Of a stretch of 64,000 bases of DNA, positions 1-10,481 are shown piece after piece. Numbering within the stretch: position 1 is the first letter of the stretch; every line of letters starts with the position of its first letter. A model generated the notes under the pieces. The model had not been told where the DNA came from. It made no database searches and was given only the letters and a program-made list of their open reading frames with translations. The position numbers and the translations under genes were made by a program. Source of the DNA: Microthyrium microscopicum. Its lineage: Eukaryota > Ascomycota > Dothideomycetes > Microthyriales > Microthyriaceae. The stretch lies in contig MU004238.1 in NCBI GenBank assembly GCA_010405405.1, positions 693,530 to 757,529 on the forward strand, read 5' to 3'.

Positions 1-706
1 AGAAACCGACGATGGCTATGAGCAGCGGTATTCCGATACCGACCCCTACGCCAATGCCGGCTTTGGCGCCTGTTGTTAGGCCACCTGTACCTGAACTGCT
101 GCCAGTAGGTGATGCGGTACCAGGTCCTGCAGTAGAAGCCGATGATGCTCCTGTTGAGGCTGAAGTTGTACGCTTAGTGGTAGTTGATGTAGATGTGATG
201 CTGTAGAGCGCCGGCATACTCTTCGATGCGGTAAGGAAGCTGGCCACCGCAGAGCTGCCAGCCCAACCAACAGTGGTGACATCTGACTGAAGGGGCGTAT
301 TCCAACGCTCGTCAGATTCAGGTACGGTACATTTCGAATTGGCGGGATTCGTTCCCGTAAGATTATCCCAGTTACAGCATTCCCACTCATTGACAGTATT
401 GTCGAACCAGATGGTGTTGGCATATTGACCTTTGCAGTGGGTTGAGCAGGACGAGTCTAGAAAGTTTGGGTCGGTGCAAGCAGCAACATAGAAACGATTG
501 GTCTTTTGTGCGTTGCTGGCTGGACCATAACACAAGTTATCAGACATGCAATACGTGCCTGTTCCGCAGCAGGGCACGTAAGGACGTTGAGGAGTTGGCT
601 CGGAGCATGGGAGATAGCTGGTGAGTTGTTCTGGAATCCCATTGCTGAATACATCGTAGCAAGCATAAGCTGCGGTACCATTATATAATGTGTTATTGAT
701 TGACAT
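1..706 (-). CDS. Cysteine-rich, single-pass membrane-anchored surface protein (3' end beyond window)
   Basis: An uninterrupted frame of 235 codons runs off the left edge, so the C-terminus is missing. Residues 1 to about 130 are rich in Cys, with CC, CxxxxxxC and HCxxQY-type spacings and several N-glycosylation sequons. A Ser/Thr/Gly-rich stalk follows (about residues 165-212). The visible end is a glycine-rich membrane segment beginning GAKAGIGVGVGIGIPLL. This ectodomain-stalk-membrane layout is common in fungal cell-surface proteins, such as sensor-like or wall-associated types, but I cannot name a family function. The ATG at 706 is preceded in frame by a nearby TGA. No signal peptide is visible, so either the protein starts unconventionally or a signal-peptide exon lies upstream, though none was found in the next 200 bases. 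The cytoplasmic tail lies outside the window. Confidence 0.7.
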   Translation of the reverse strand, partial: MSINNTLYNGTAAYACYDVFSNGIPEQLTSYLPCSEPTPQRPYVPCCGTGTYCMSDNLCYGPASNAQKTNRFYVAACTDPNFLDSSCSTHCKGQYANTIWFDNTVNEWECCNWDNLTGTNPANSKCTVPESDERWNTPLQSDVTTVGWAGSSAVASFLTASKSMPALYSITSTSTTTKRTTSASTGASSASTAGPGTASPTGSSSGTGGLTTGAKAGIGVGVGIGIPLLIAIVGF

Positions 707-1723
707 TGTGTGAAGTCATGTATTGGACGGGCCCGCTTGTAGACTGAACAGTCAAATGGCCGCGGCCATCGATCTGATATGAGTAAGATGAGGATAAAAA
801 GTCGGTAACTCGGTATGTTCAAAGACTTTGAAGAGGCAAAGTGAGATTGCCTGACAGTTACAGGCAGGAGTTTATCTGCATCATCAAGATTCATCTTCGT
901 CCCGTCTGTTCCATACCGCGTCGCTTCGCCTTAAAACTAGAAATGCCAACTCTGTGGACCCAATGAAGCGGGTGGAAATTGAGACTAAACTTAACGTGCA
1001 TTAAGCTGCATAAGCAGTGCATTAGAATGTAGCAATTGGTCCAATTCCCACGCTTCAAGCCGTTAATTTTGGAAAATGTAGTTGGCGTGAGCGCCACCAA
1101 GCCACCATCTTCCAAGTCCAGGCTCGCAGCTTCAAAGGCTTGAGCCTTTTGCTTTCCGACGTTGAGACTTCAATCTCGGGGTTTTCCTTTTGCGTACCCA
1201 TGAAAAGCAGCTTTTTATCGTTACTGACCTGGAAATCATGTTCTCTTGTCGATTCACAACCTTCCGGCCCTCCGAACGCGTTGAGTCTGCAATTGCCCTT
1301 CAGAAGTTTTGTGATCCTACTTCACAAGCCGCAAGCAGCATCTGCTAAGACCTAGAGAGTAGAGAATCAGTGCAAAGGGGGCTGTGATGCTAGAACATTG
1401 ATGCCTCTTTGCGCAGGGCGAAGTCCTCATGACGGCTTTGATATGGAGGTATCTCGATTAGCTGCAGCAAGCAAATATGTAAGCTACGTACTATTGGATG
1501 CTCCGACTAGCTACTTTGTTACAATATGAGTGCGTGGATCATGGGCGAGTATATTCCTTGCGACAACCTTTGGTGAGCTCTATGGCAAGCATTGTGTTAC
1601 TGACGCTTGCTGCTCGAAGGTACGGCCAGGTACCTAAGTCGTCTCCTTCTTTTATACAGGCAAGGCAGGCTCGAAAACCTAAAGTTGAGGAGAACATTTG
1701 GGCTAGTGAAGTACTGCTCACAG

Positions 1724-1747
1724 GTAGGTAGGTAGATACCTACCTAC
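1724..1747. repeat. Perfect palindrome of TAGG/CCTA units
   Basis: Two perfect 11-bp arms built from repeats of the tetramer TAGG and its complement CCTA flank a 2-base spacer (GA at 1735-1736). The left arm sits inside a longer GGTA/GGTA run starting at 1723. It could form a cruciform or act as a dyad protein-binding site. No function is shown. Confidence 0.7.
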
Positions 1748-2390
1748 TTAAAATAGGCAGTCGTTCAAACGTTCTTAGAGAGCTGATAGGTACTCATTTA
1801 GTACTTAACAAGCGTAGAAGTTGGAGACAGTTCGTAGTCAAGACCTTACTTGCCCCAAACACAGGAGATGTGTACTAACTTATTACCTCTGGAAGACTTG
1901 GAATTTTGCATAGGCTGTAGACTGTCCCAGGTAACAGGTTTACATGCTATTTAGGTCACTTCAAGCCAATCAAGCTTTTCCTCCATAGCTTAATCAAAGC
2001 CCTATTTTCCTTCTATGATCGTTTAGAAGACGGCATTTATCGATTCCTATCCCCGATTCATATTAAGGAATACATATGGCAAAGGAAATACCGCCAATCA
2101 TCTAAGCCAAAAAGTTGCTTACTGGAAGAAGGGTCTCGAAGTAGGCTCCGTCCAAATTTCCTCCATACGTTTCGCCAGCAGCGTGACTTGTCGTAGACGT
2201 GGAAGGTTAGCCTGGAAGACTCGAAAAAGCCCCTATCAATCTATTCGCCTCGAGATTGGATACCAAATAAGTCCTGCAAGTGATTTGGCCGGAGAATTAC
2301 ACTACCCGGCCAAGAAGAGATCAAAGAACATCCGGTCTACATACGTAAAGTTGTCACAGAGAGAGAACATCTCGAAATGATGCCATCAGA

Positions 2391-2420
2391 CCATAGTTTT
2401 CAGTAGTTTTCAGTAGTTTC
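2391..2420 (+). repeat. Triplicated 10-bp unit in the GH30 promoter
   Basis: Three adjacent decamers of the form CAGTAGTTTT lie 40-70 bp upstream of the GH30 ATG. The first has two changes and the third one change in its last base. Position and periodicity suggest a promoter or leader element, but replication slippage in a T-rich leader is an equally simple explanation. Confidence 0.6.
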
Positions 2421-2459
2421 CAGGTATTTTTACTCCAGCACCGCAAAGTAGAGACAAAT

Positions 2460-3933
2460 ATGGCCATCCTACACAGCTGCTTGATCTGGTCAAGTATCTT
2501 AGCTTTGACCATGGCCCAAACTCCTATCACAATCAATCTCGACAAGAAGTTTCAAACTGTCGATGGCTTTGGCTTCAGTCAAGCCTTTGGGCGGGCAAAA
2601 GAGTTTCAAACCGCATCTTCAGCTATGCAAAAGCAAGCCTTAGACTATCTCTTCGACACAACGAAAGGCGCTGGGTTTTCTATCATAAGAAACCGTATTG
2701 GCTCTGGAGGAAGTGGAGATAGTATTTTACCTACCAACCTGGGAGGCCCAACAGCGAAAGCAAAATATTCCTTTGACAAGGATGACCGCGGCCAGGTTTG
2801 GTTCACTAAGCAAGCAGTTAGTTATGGCGTCAAGACGATCTATGCAGATTCTTGGTCTGCTCCGGGATTTATGAAAACGTCTGGCTCAGAGACTAAAGCT
2901 GGGTAAGTCATCCAGTGACACTTTATGGTCATACTGACTTCTCATCAGATATATTTGCGGTACAAAAGGACGTAACTGCGCATCCGGAGACTGGCGACAA
3001 GCCTTTGCCAACTTTCTCGTCCAGTATGTCCAGGAGTATGCCGAACTTGGCTTCAATATTACACATCTTGGCTTCCTCAATGAACCTGACTTCTCACCAA
3101 GTTACTCGCAAATGCAAATCAGCACAAATGCTCAGGAGGCAATCTCATTCATCCCAATACTCTACGATACAGTCAAAGCTGCCGGTCTTGACACCAAACT
3201 GACTTGTTGCGATGCCATGGGCTGGGGAGTTCAGAGAACTTATACGTCCAACCTCGTCTCTTCTGGGGCTGTGAAACATCTCGGCGTAATAACAAGCCAT
3301 TCTTACACTGGCGATGCCACCAGTCCAATCGGTGGAACGTCACTCCCGATGTGGAATACTGAGGCTGGTCCTAAGACTTCCTTTGTGACAACCTGGCACA
3401 AAAGCGGAGGCGAGAATGAAGGCATGCACTGGGCCAACAAGATAGCCATGGCTATGGTCAACGCCCAACTATCAGCATATCTGTTCTGGGAAGGATTCGA
3501 AGTAAAACAGACTCAATCGGGCTCGCACTTAGTGGACACATTTGACGGCAAAACTGCAACTCCTTCAGGCATCTTCTGGGCTTTTGCAATGTGGTCACGG
3601 CACATTAGACCTGGCGCTGTTCGTGTTGGCATATCAGGAGCGCTTCCTGGAACTATCACTGGTGCTTTTCAGAACAAGGACGGATCAGTAGTGGTCGTGT
3701 TCACAAACAATGGAGCATCTACTCAGTCCGCAAAAGTAGCTATTTCCGGGTTCTCTGCAAGCTCTGCCGCAGCTTGGGTCACCAGCTCAAGCGCAACATT
3801 TGCAACGACTCCTGCTACTCTATCAGGAGGTGCTGTTACCGTGTCTATTCCTGCTCGTAGCGTGGTTACTGTCAAGTTTGGTAAACAGGAACCAGACAAA
3901 AAGCCGATTTCTAAGACTGAGATGGCTCAATAG
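2460..3933 (+). CDS. Secreted GH30-family glycoside hydrolase
   Basis: Exons 2460..2902 and 2949..3933 give 475 residues. The 46-nt phase-2 intron starts GTAAGT, has a CTGACTT branch site and ends CATCAG. Residues 1-19 form a signal peptide ending near AMAQ-like LTMAQ, so the enzyme should be extracellular. Family features visible in order are the DGFGFSQAF opening of the (beta/alpha)8 barrel, the acid/base glutamate in LGFLNEPDF, the nucleophile glutamate in MWNTEAG, and a C-terminal beta-sandwich typical of GH30. GH30 enzymes cleave beta-1,4-xylan/glucuronoxylan, beta-1,6-glucan or related links by a retaining mechanism. The DGFGFSxAFxRA opening resembles fungal subfamily 7 (xylanase or xylobiohydrolase), but subfamily and substrate are inference. 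A short charged tail follows the sandwich. The 3' end converges on the 2EXR-like gene, with 269 bp between stops. Confidence 0.9.
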
Positions 3934-4202
3934 AATCCCATCATTATGGCAATGTTTTGATTTTCCATTATTACCTCCATTAGTTTGATACCGCAAAGCA
4001 ATTCATGAAACTCCTTCTCGGTATTTACTTCCCAATACATGCTCATCTTCCGAATCTCCTGACTGAGCGTCGAAATATTTTGGCCCATAGTGTAATCAAT
4101 CGCTAAACTTTGCAAGGCCCCTTCCGCATAGATCTTGAACTCTTTGCTTTTCCGCTTCTGCACTCGCAATGGTTATTACCTATGTACCTCTCCACTCACT
4201 TT

Positions 4203-6299
4203 TCAGTTCTTTTTCCTCCTCTTAGCCTCAGGTAGTTCTCCATATTCAGGTGGAAGGTCTGCGAGACGACGAGAATTTCGACTTGTAGCTTGTGGCAGCT
4301 CTGACTTCGTTCTTTCTTTTCTCGAATTGGTTCTTTTGGTTGTAGTCCTGGGCTTTCGCGCGGATGGCTTTGAGGTTTCGGCTTGGCTTGGTAAGGCCTG
4401 CTCTGATAGAACTGGCTCCGCGATCGGTTTATCAGCTTCGGGAGTTGGGGTTTTCGGACGCACTACTTCTGGGACTGTTGGCATGGAGGAGCCAGCTTGA
4501 TCGGTCCTAACTTTCTTCGGCGATGGCCCAGGTGAGCCACTATCTGGACTCCTGTCACGTTTGCGTGAGGGCGAGGTCGCTGTTATTGGGCGAGCAGGAT
4601 CCTCTGCGGAAGCTGCGTAAGTCGTCGTTTGAGTGGCAGAGAACTGTACTGTTGCGGTCTTCTCTGTAGTAGCTATAACAGGAGCTGAAGCTCCCTCGGG
4701 AAGTGCGCTTGACTGGGACGTCGTATGTACCTCGAGAACATCAGAAACTATCAAGCTCTGGGAGCTGATGGTTTCAGTCGCTTTAGAGGGTGGAGGCATA
4801 GTAGTACTGCTTTCAGCAACGTCGTTGGTTCCATTAACTTCAGATTCGGTAGCCGTAGCGTTTGTTGAAGATAACTTGGGCCTGGGTACCTCATGACTAT
4901 CGCTCTGTTCATCTTCTATGATGTCGTGCTCAGGCTCCAGACCTCCGATAAAGACCTCTTGTTGGAGTCTATTAATACGCTCTTCAGTCGAGGTAAGTGC
5001 CTCTCTGGGAATTGTGCCATCTACGTTCTGCCTGACAATCTCCGCGACCTGCTCTATATAGCGCCGCCATGGAGAACTAAGCTCATTGATTGGCAGCGGA
5101 ACATTGCCGGTACTGCCGGTACTGTTTGGTCGACTGATGTTTGTAGTTCGCCCACTGGAGAGGGTATCGGCAGTGTGCGCGTTGCGATGTTGACGCCAAG
5201 GAGGAGGGATTTGGGTCAGATCATTATTCCTTATTCCGCCTTCAGTCGTAGGCAAGACTCCGAATAGAGGTTCCGGGACGTATTGAGTGAGCCTAGTCAT
5301 GAGTTCTGGTACAGGCATACTTCTGTATGTCCAATCTTTGGGAAATTTTCCATCTTCTCCACTGAAAGGCATGGGAATATCAATAACCCAATCTTCCATA
5401 TTGACTCCTACGTCTGCTGACTTGAGAATCAATCCAGCAATCTCATGAAATCCACAATTATCTGTGTGTATGTTCCGCCGATGGTTTTGATCCACGAGGC
5501 ACATATACCATATGAAGCTGAGATTTAGATGATGCACGTAGGCACGAGCGATGCGCTTCAGTTCGGTAGCAAAAAAGCGCGCTTTGGCGTCAGGCCAATG
5601 ATCTTTATCGGAGAACAAGTTTTGTCGAGTACGCCAGTGTATCGCGAGGAATTCGATGTCTCGATAGGTCATCAACTCTCCAAGTATACTTTGTGGGTCT
5701 GGGCGATCGGATCTGTACGAACTCTCGTCGAGATAGTAGGAACTTGGTAGAGTAAGTGACTCTGCGTTTGGAACTGAAACTCGGACATGCTTCAAGAAGG
5801 CTGTATTAGAGCCAATGTGTCTTTGAAGATTCAAAGTTTTCATGCTATTTGCAAAGGCAAAAAAGAATGGCTGCCCATACAATACCGCGGCAGCTTCTAT
5901 GTGAATCCATCTGGACGCTCCCAGAAGATTGACTGCAGGGCCGTAGTTCTGCACCCGGCGCTTAGCATGTCCGTATCTGAGGAAAAGTGATGGTGCCTTC
6001 AAAACCGATTGCTTTGTTCTCACCAACTCGTTGAGTGTCGTGTCATGAGAATCATATAGGGTGTCAAGAATGATGCCCACACGGCTTATCTCGGCAACAC
6101 CAACATTGTGGTTCCAGTGCCATGGCTTCTTTGGGTCCGGTCCATTGATATCCAATTCAGAATCAGGCAGGAAGAGAATGCATTCGTCTGGCGCCAGATC
6201 GAACAGCGCACGATAAATGGCTTGACGGAGACTGGGACCTATGCCTATGAAGCTATTTCGAGTAGAAGTCCCGTCGAGCTCGGGGGATAAAGCGGCCAT
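4203..6299 (-). CDS. 2EXR/DUF7730-like protein with long basic disordered tail
   Basis: An intronless frame of 698 residues. The open frame extends 27 codons further upstream but begins with TTG, so the ATG at 6299 (MAALSPELDG) is chosen. Residues about 20-330 are folded and carry the pattern of fungal 2EXR-type domains: LGASRWIHIEAAAVLYGQ, then a phenylalanine-rich FFFAFAN strand and a helix-strand HVRVSV segment. Such domains are expanded in filamentous fungi, resemble F-box-associated modules and have no proven biochemical role. From about residue 390 the chain is Ser/Thr/Pro/Glu-rich and disordered. It ends in clusters of Lys/Arg (SRKRDRS, KPRTTTKRT, AKRRKKN) that look like nuclear localisation signals. 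It lies downstream of RAD2 on the same strand with a separate promoter gap. The domain call is by pattern only. Confidence 0.65.
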   Translation of the reverse strand: MAALSPELDGTSTRNSFIGIGPSLRQAIYRALFDLAPDECILFLPDSELDINGPDPKKPWHWNHNVGVAEISRVGIILDTLYDSHDTTLNELVRTKQSVLKAPSLFLRYGHAKRRVQNYGPAVNLLGASRWIHIEAAAVLYGQPFFFAFANSMKTLNLQRHIGSNTAFLKHVRVSVPNAESLTLPSSYYLDESSYRSDRPDPQSILGELMTYRDIEFLAIHWRTRQNLFSDKDHWPDAKARFFATELKRIARAYVHHLNLSFIWYMCLVDQNHRRNIHTDNCGFHEIAGLILKSADVGVNMEDWVIDIPMPFSGEDGKFPKDWTYRSMPVPELMTRLTQYVPEPLFGVLPTTEGGIRNNDLTQIPPPWRQHRNAHTADTLSSGRTTNISRPNSTGSTGNVPLPINELSSPWRRYIEQVAEIVRQNVDGTIPREALTSTEERINRLQQEVFIGGLEPEHDIIEDEQSDSHEVPRPKLSSTNATATESEVNGTNDVAESSTTMPPPSKATETISSQSLIVSDVLEVHTTSQSSALPEGASAPVIATTEKTATVQFSATQTTTYAASAEDPARPITATSPSRKRDRSPDSGSPGPSPKKVRTDQAGSSMPTVPEVVRPKTPTPEADKPIAEPVLSEQALPSQAETSKPSARKPRTTTKRTNSRKERTKSELPQATSRNSRRLADLPPEYGELPEAKRRKKN

Positions 6300-6983
6300 T
6301 TTTCCAACTGCGTTACTGGATATCGGGATCGTGAGGAGGAGAGGTAGAGAGTTGAAGTTAATCGGAGAGGTGTAATCCAACTAGCCAAAAACGCTGGACA
6401 TGAAAATTGAACAGATGCGATAGTACTGGTTTCTCGATCGAAATCGGTCGAACAAAGAAATCTACGTATGCTTTCAGGATATTCCCAGAGTAAGAAAAAA
6501 AAACTTGCAGTGACTGACCAAAGCATAACAAAGAACAAAGAAAGATTCAAGAGCCGCTTCCGACTTAATTGTTTAACCCTGCATGCATGGCCTGTATTGA
6601 CCGCGATTGTTCTCATACTTCAAAGTCTCAAGCACCGCACTACAATCAAGTTAGTTCGAAGTATACCATATCACGAGCCTTTCAGATGGCAAGCGACAGT
6701 GTTGAACCTCGACATGGAGAGTATGGGTTGTTGAGCCTGGTATCATTCTGCGTCATCAGCTTCTTCATATTGGTTGCTCTGTTTCTAAACACTATCGCTT
6801 CGGGCATAATTTCCTTGTATCATTGGCTGTTCTAGAGTATCTGCTTTCTGGAATGCAGGAGTCGGACTTCCTCCATCACTTAGCGATGTATGTAGAACGG
6901 TTTTCGAGATTTAGACATATTGTCTAAGTCTGTTAGCTGTCATTTCGTCAAAAGTCTGGCAATAAGGATGGAAACAACAGCGT
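6300..6983. other. Intergenic region with one doubtful 49-codon frame
   Basis: This separates RAD2 (3' side) from the start of the 2EXR-like gene. An ATG frame on the plus strand at 6686..6835 would encode 49 residues with a single strongly hydrophobic stretch (LLSLVSFCVISFFILVALFL). It has no recognised relative and a non-ideal start context, so it is recorded here rather than called as a gene. Confidence 0.4.
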
Positions 6984-9900
6984 TCAGATCTTTCCAGTTC
7001 TCTTTGCTTTGTCGCCAATCCTCTCCAACGCAGTATGCAATCTCTTGCTTCCTCCCTCAGCGCGCCGACGTGGAGCGAACGCTCCAGCCCCAACACTGCC
7101 ACCAAAGAATTGCGTTATGTTGGACTGCGTGCCTTCGTTTTCGCGGCGATTCATGTCCCGAATGACCGGCACGAGAATCTCGTCAGTCCGCTCAGCGCTC
7201 CATCCAATTGTTGACATCAGAAATGCACGCAAAGCAGCAAGATCGGGTACACCCCACACAAAGTCAGACGGATCCGAGTCGACTTCAGGATGGAGATACG
7301 CCTCCTCAACCCTAGCGTCCGGAAATGCAGTTGGAAGAAATACTTTCGTGCTATTTCGTCGAAACTTTTGCCGAAAGACGTTCATGGCATCGTCTGCTTT
7401 TGAACGACTTCCGTTTTGAACTTCAGCCCACCAGTCGCGAAAGGTTTCTAGGGTGTCAAACTCGGAGAGTATTTCGAGCGCAGTGACTGGACCCACGCCA
7501 GGTAATCCTTCCACATAATCACTGCCAAGAAGTTGAGCGATGTCAATGAGGCGTTGGCGAGTGAGCCCAAACTCTAATTCGAGATCAGTCGTTAGGTAAC
7601 ATTCCACCAGCTTGGCCTGATTGAACATGTTTTTGTACACGCGAGTACCGCCAAATAGAAAAATGTCCGAATCATCAGTTACCACACCGTCCACCAATCC
7701 GAGATGGACAAGCTCGGCACATTGAGCTTCAGCCTCCATTGGAGCAGTAATATATGGGAGACCAAAGAGACTGAGAAGCTGCTGGCACTCTGTAATCATA
7801 TTTTGACTGACTTCGTCGGCATCACGCAGGTCTTTCTTCTTTTGGGTTTTCAATTCCTTCAGCTCTCGCTCAAAATCTGCAATATTATCCGCTAAAGAGC
7901 GGTTACTGAGACTCGATGCAAAGCGAAGATGCTCTTCCTCCTCCTGGGCAAGTTGTCGAAATAATTCTTCCTCCTCAGGGTCAGAGTAGCTAAATTCTTC
8001 ATCTTCATTCTTTAAGGCCTCATTTTGTGTGATTTGTTCATCTGCTGGTGGCTGGTTGGTTTCGCTTGGTGCCCGTGATGAATTTTCTGGGTCGAGTTGC
8101 ATTTCGGGTTGTGTGATGATCTCGTGAGCGTTTGGCGCAACAAGTACTTCCTCCCAGTCCATATCTTCTTCGTCCTCTATATCGTTCTGTGAGTGCGCCG
8201 AGAAGACCGAAGAATATTTCTGGATTGCTTCACGTTCTTTAGCAGTTGGTAGAGAAGTCAAATTGTTAAGACCTGGAGTCTCGTGCTGCGTCTCATCATC
8301 TCTCGGGGCTGATGAGGCAGGACTGATGGGTTTTGATTGCTCTTGAGCTTTTCTACTTTGTATTCGAGTTGTGGTCGCCGGTATTCTCATCTCTGTTTTG
8401 GAGACACTCAGGACCGGTCTCTGTGTTTGTTTCTCGTCTTGTTCCGTTCCCAGGATATGCTGGGGCTCGCTTTCCATTCTTTCAGTGGTCTCAAAGCTCC
8501 GATGACTTTGGATTAGATCCTCCTTCGCGGTAGGTATGTCATCTTCCGCTTCCAGATCGATTATTTCGATTTGGTCACTGATTCTCGGTCGTTCCTCAAA
8601 TATGAAGCTTGCAGCTGGGTTGGTGGTTCTGGGTTTCGCTGGGCCAATTATGGTTGTAACATCGGTCTGCGTCTTGTCTGCTTTATCTGAAAACCAAGGT
8701 GGCAGTGGCTCTGCCCGCGGCTTCTTCTTTTCTGGAGTATCGTCTACGATGAATCCTCCAGCTTCTTTCTCTGGTTGTTTGCGTTTCTTGGAGAATAGAG
8801 ACTGCCCCAGATCGAGCTTCTCAAACGGAAGTGGTCCATCAAAGCCAGAAGCCTTTACGACATCAGATGTTTCTCCAGATTTTGATGAAGAGCCGTTATG
8901 CAGCTCACGTCTTGAATTACGAAGAGCAGCTTGAAATCCTATGTCATCCTCGTCATCGTCAGATTCAGCTGCGAAAGGCTGATTGACTGGTTTTGTAGAC
9001 TTCATAGCTCGCGCATTAGCTGCTTTGGCTATAGTCATGCCGCTGCCCTTAAAGAATGGCGCGGGTTCGTCTACTTTTCTCTGCTCCTCAAACACTGGCT
9101 GTTTCCTCTGTTTCCCATTGCCTGGGTCTTGCTCCACTTCTTCATGGTCTTGCTGCAAGGAAAGAGCAATAGCGTGCTGAAGATCTGGGTCTTCGTCCTC
9201 GCGAGGCCCATTTCCTGCAACCTCCTCCCACTCTTCATCGGATTCTTGCTGTACGAACAAAGACTCCTCGGCCGGGGCTGCGATTGGCTTCCTCAAGCCG
9301 CTGCCCTTTGACTTAGCCTTATACACGCCTCGACGTTTCGCATTGTTTCGTGATAAGAGACTAGTTGCCATGTTCTTAGGCTTTATCTTAGGAAGTTGAT
9401 CAATGCCCACCATTGGAACATCCTCAAACTCATCCTCTTCGCTGTCGCTATCTTCTTGGAGTCCTTGGGCTTTACCGATCTGATCCACATCAATTGGTTG
9501 ATCCTTTTGTCCCTCAGTATCAACTACACCCAGAGCCCAGCCACCTTCAACACCATCGTTCTTGATCAAAACATATTCTCGATTTTTCTCGCCTGCCACA
9601 CGATGGGTTCCACCAAGGGATCCATCTCCAGTGAGACCTTGGAGGCGCATTAAGCGCTGAGTGAGCTCATTTCGTTCTCGCACACGTTCAATCTGAAATT
9701 TCGAGAACGCCATGCGGTCAGGGAACATTTGATCTAACTGGTCCTTTGAATACCCCATTCTGAGTCGGCTTCTGAGTCTCGCGGCATTTAGAATGTTGTA
9801 CTGATCGCTTCCTGGCAACCCCTGGAAGAACATGCTGTCAAAGTCGATCTTCGAAAAATCATACACGTTGACGCTCTCACCCGAGCTGAAATGATTTGCA

Positions 9901-10481
9901 TGACTTTGTAATTCCTCCAGACTCATGATACGCGGATCATTTGGCTGGCCCATCTCTGCCATGCTCGCCTCTAGCTCTGGCAAGTCATAAGCGTCTTTTT
10001 TGCGAAACTTGCGATTCCGTTGGCGTTCTGCTGGCGTCATGCCAATCTCATCCACGTAGACAGCATCTTCCGGAATCACTTCTTCTGGAGCTGCGTGCCG
10101 ATCGCGACTCTTGGCGTTCTCATCTTCAGCCAGGCGCTGAAGCTGCAATGCCAGAAGTCGCCCGGCGGTCCTGGCGGCATCTTCACGTCTGCCCTCTCGG
10201 CGACTCTTGCGACCACTAATAGTCTGTCTCTTCAATGCTGGGGCGCCACCATCAAAGACAAACACTGGCTTGATCCCAACAAAAAGTAGTTTGCATATAC
10301 GTCGGAAGAAACCAACAATGTGCGAGTTGCGCAGTTGATTGCCCTCCTTGTCACGAACGGCCTTTAGGAACTGGTATATCCAGATGGATGCATCGATAGC
10401 TAGGCGCTTCTTGTTCAAGGTTTCGAGCTTGATAGGCCGCGCGCATGGCTGCAGGACCGTCCAGAGGCCGGTAACACCCAT
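6984..10481 (-). CDS. RAD2: Rad2/XPG structure-specific endonuclease of nucleotide excision repair
   Basis: An intronless frame of 1165 residues beginning MGVTGLW at the ATG at 10481. An in-frame upstream ATG (10613) would add 44 unrelated residues and is rejected, because XPG-family proteins start exactly at MGV. The N-region (1 to about 105) carries the catalytic aspartates D30 (LAIDAS) and D77 (VFVFDGG). A long acidic spacer of roughly 700 residues follows, as expected for Rad2/XPG and unlike FEN1 or Exo1. The I-region contains MEAEAQCA and VTDDSDIFLFGG, then the helix-hairpin-helix GLPGVGPVTALEIL. Near residue 1119 the motif QSNITQFF is a canonical PCNA-interacting PIP box. The enzyme makes the 3' incision at DNA bubbles in the nucleus and stabilises TFIIH. 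Length and motif order match the family well, with no sign of damage. Confidence 0.96.
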   Translation of the reverse strand: MGVTGLWTVLQPCARPIKLETLNKKRLAIDASIWIYQFLKAVRDKEGNQLRNSHIVGFFRRICKLLFVGIKPVFVFDGGAPALKRQTISGRKSRREGRREDAARTAGRLLALQLQRLAEDENAKSRDRHAAPEEVIPEDAVYVDEIGMTPAERQRNRKFRKKDAYDLPELEASMAEMGQPNDPRIMSLEELQSHANHFSSGESVNVYDFSKIDFDSMFFQGLPGSDQYNILNAARLRSRLRMGYSKDQLDQMFPDRMAFSKFQIERVRERNELTQRLMRLQGLTGDGSLGGTHRVAGEKNREYVLIKNDGVEGGWALGVVDTEGQKDQPIDVDQIGKAQGLQEDSDSEEDEFEDVPMVGIDQLPKIKPKNMATSLLSRNNAKRRGVYKAKSKGSGLRKPIAAPAEESLFVQQESDEEWEEVAGNGPREDEDPDLQHAIALSLQQDHEEVEQDPGNGKQRKQPVFEEQRKVDEPAPFFKGSGMTIAKAANARAMKSTKPVNQPFAAESDDDEDDIGFQAALRNSRRELHNGSSSKSGETSDVVKASGFDGPLPFEKLDLGQSLFSKKRKQPEKEAGGFIVDDTPEKKKPRAEPLPPWFSDKADKTQTDVTTIIGPAKPRTTNPAASFIFEERPRISDQIEIIDLEAEDDIPTAKEDLIQSHRSFETTERMESEPQHILGTEQDEKQTQRPVLSVSKTEMRIPATTTRIQSRKAQEQSKPISPASSAPRDDETQHETPGLNNLTSLPTAKEREAIQKYSSVFSAHSQNDIEDEEDMDWEEVLVAPNAHEIITQPEMQLDPENSSRAPSETNQPPADEQITQNEALKNEDEEFSYSDPEEEELFRQLAQEEEEHLRFASSLSNRSLADNIADFERELKELKTQKKKDLRDADEVSQNMITECQQLLSLFGLPYITAPMEAEAQCAELVHLGLVDGVVTDDSDIFLFGGTRVYKNMFNQAKLVECYLTTDLELEFGLTRQRLIDIAQLLGSDYVEGLPGVGPVTALEILSEFDTLETFRDWWAEVQNGSRSKADDAMNVFRQKFRRNSTKVFLPTAFPDARVEEAYLHPEVDSDPSDFVWGVPDLAALRAFLMSTIGWSAERTDEILVPVIRDMNRRENEGTQSNITQFFGGSVGAGAFAPRRRAEGGSKRLHTALERIGDKAKRTGKI

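Larger units (their letters stand above)
707..2459. other. Divergent intergenic region with two small repeats
   Basis: This is the shared upstream region of the cysteine-rich gene on the left and the GH30 gene on the right. The short open frames here overlap one another on both strands and resemble nothing known. It contains a perfect 11-bp-arm palindrome near 1735 and a triplicated decamer about 40 bp before the GH30 start, both listed separately. Confidence 0.5.

Noticed and set aside
6300-6380. Longer start for the 2EXR-like gene
   Set aside because: The frame begins with TTG, and the first ATG in frame is at 6299.
6686-6835. 49-residue single-span membrane micro-protein
   Set aside because: Short, unsupported by homology and weak start context. 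Hydrophobic frames of this size arise by chance.
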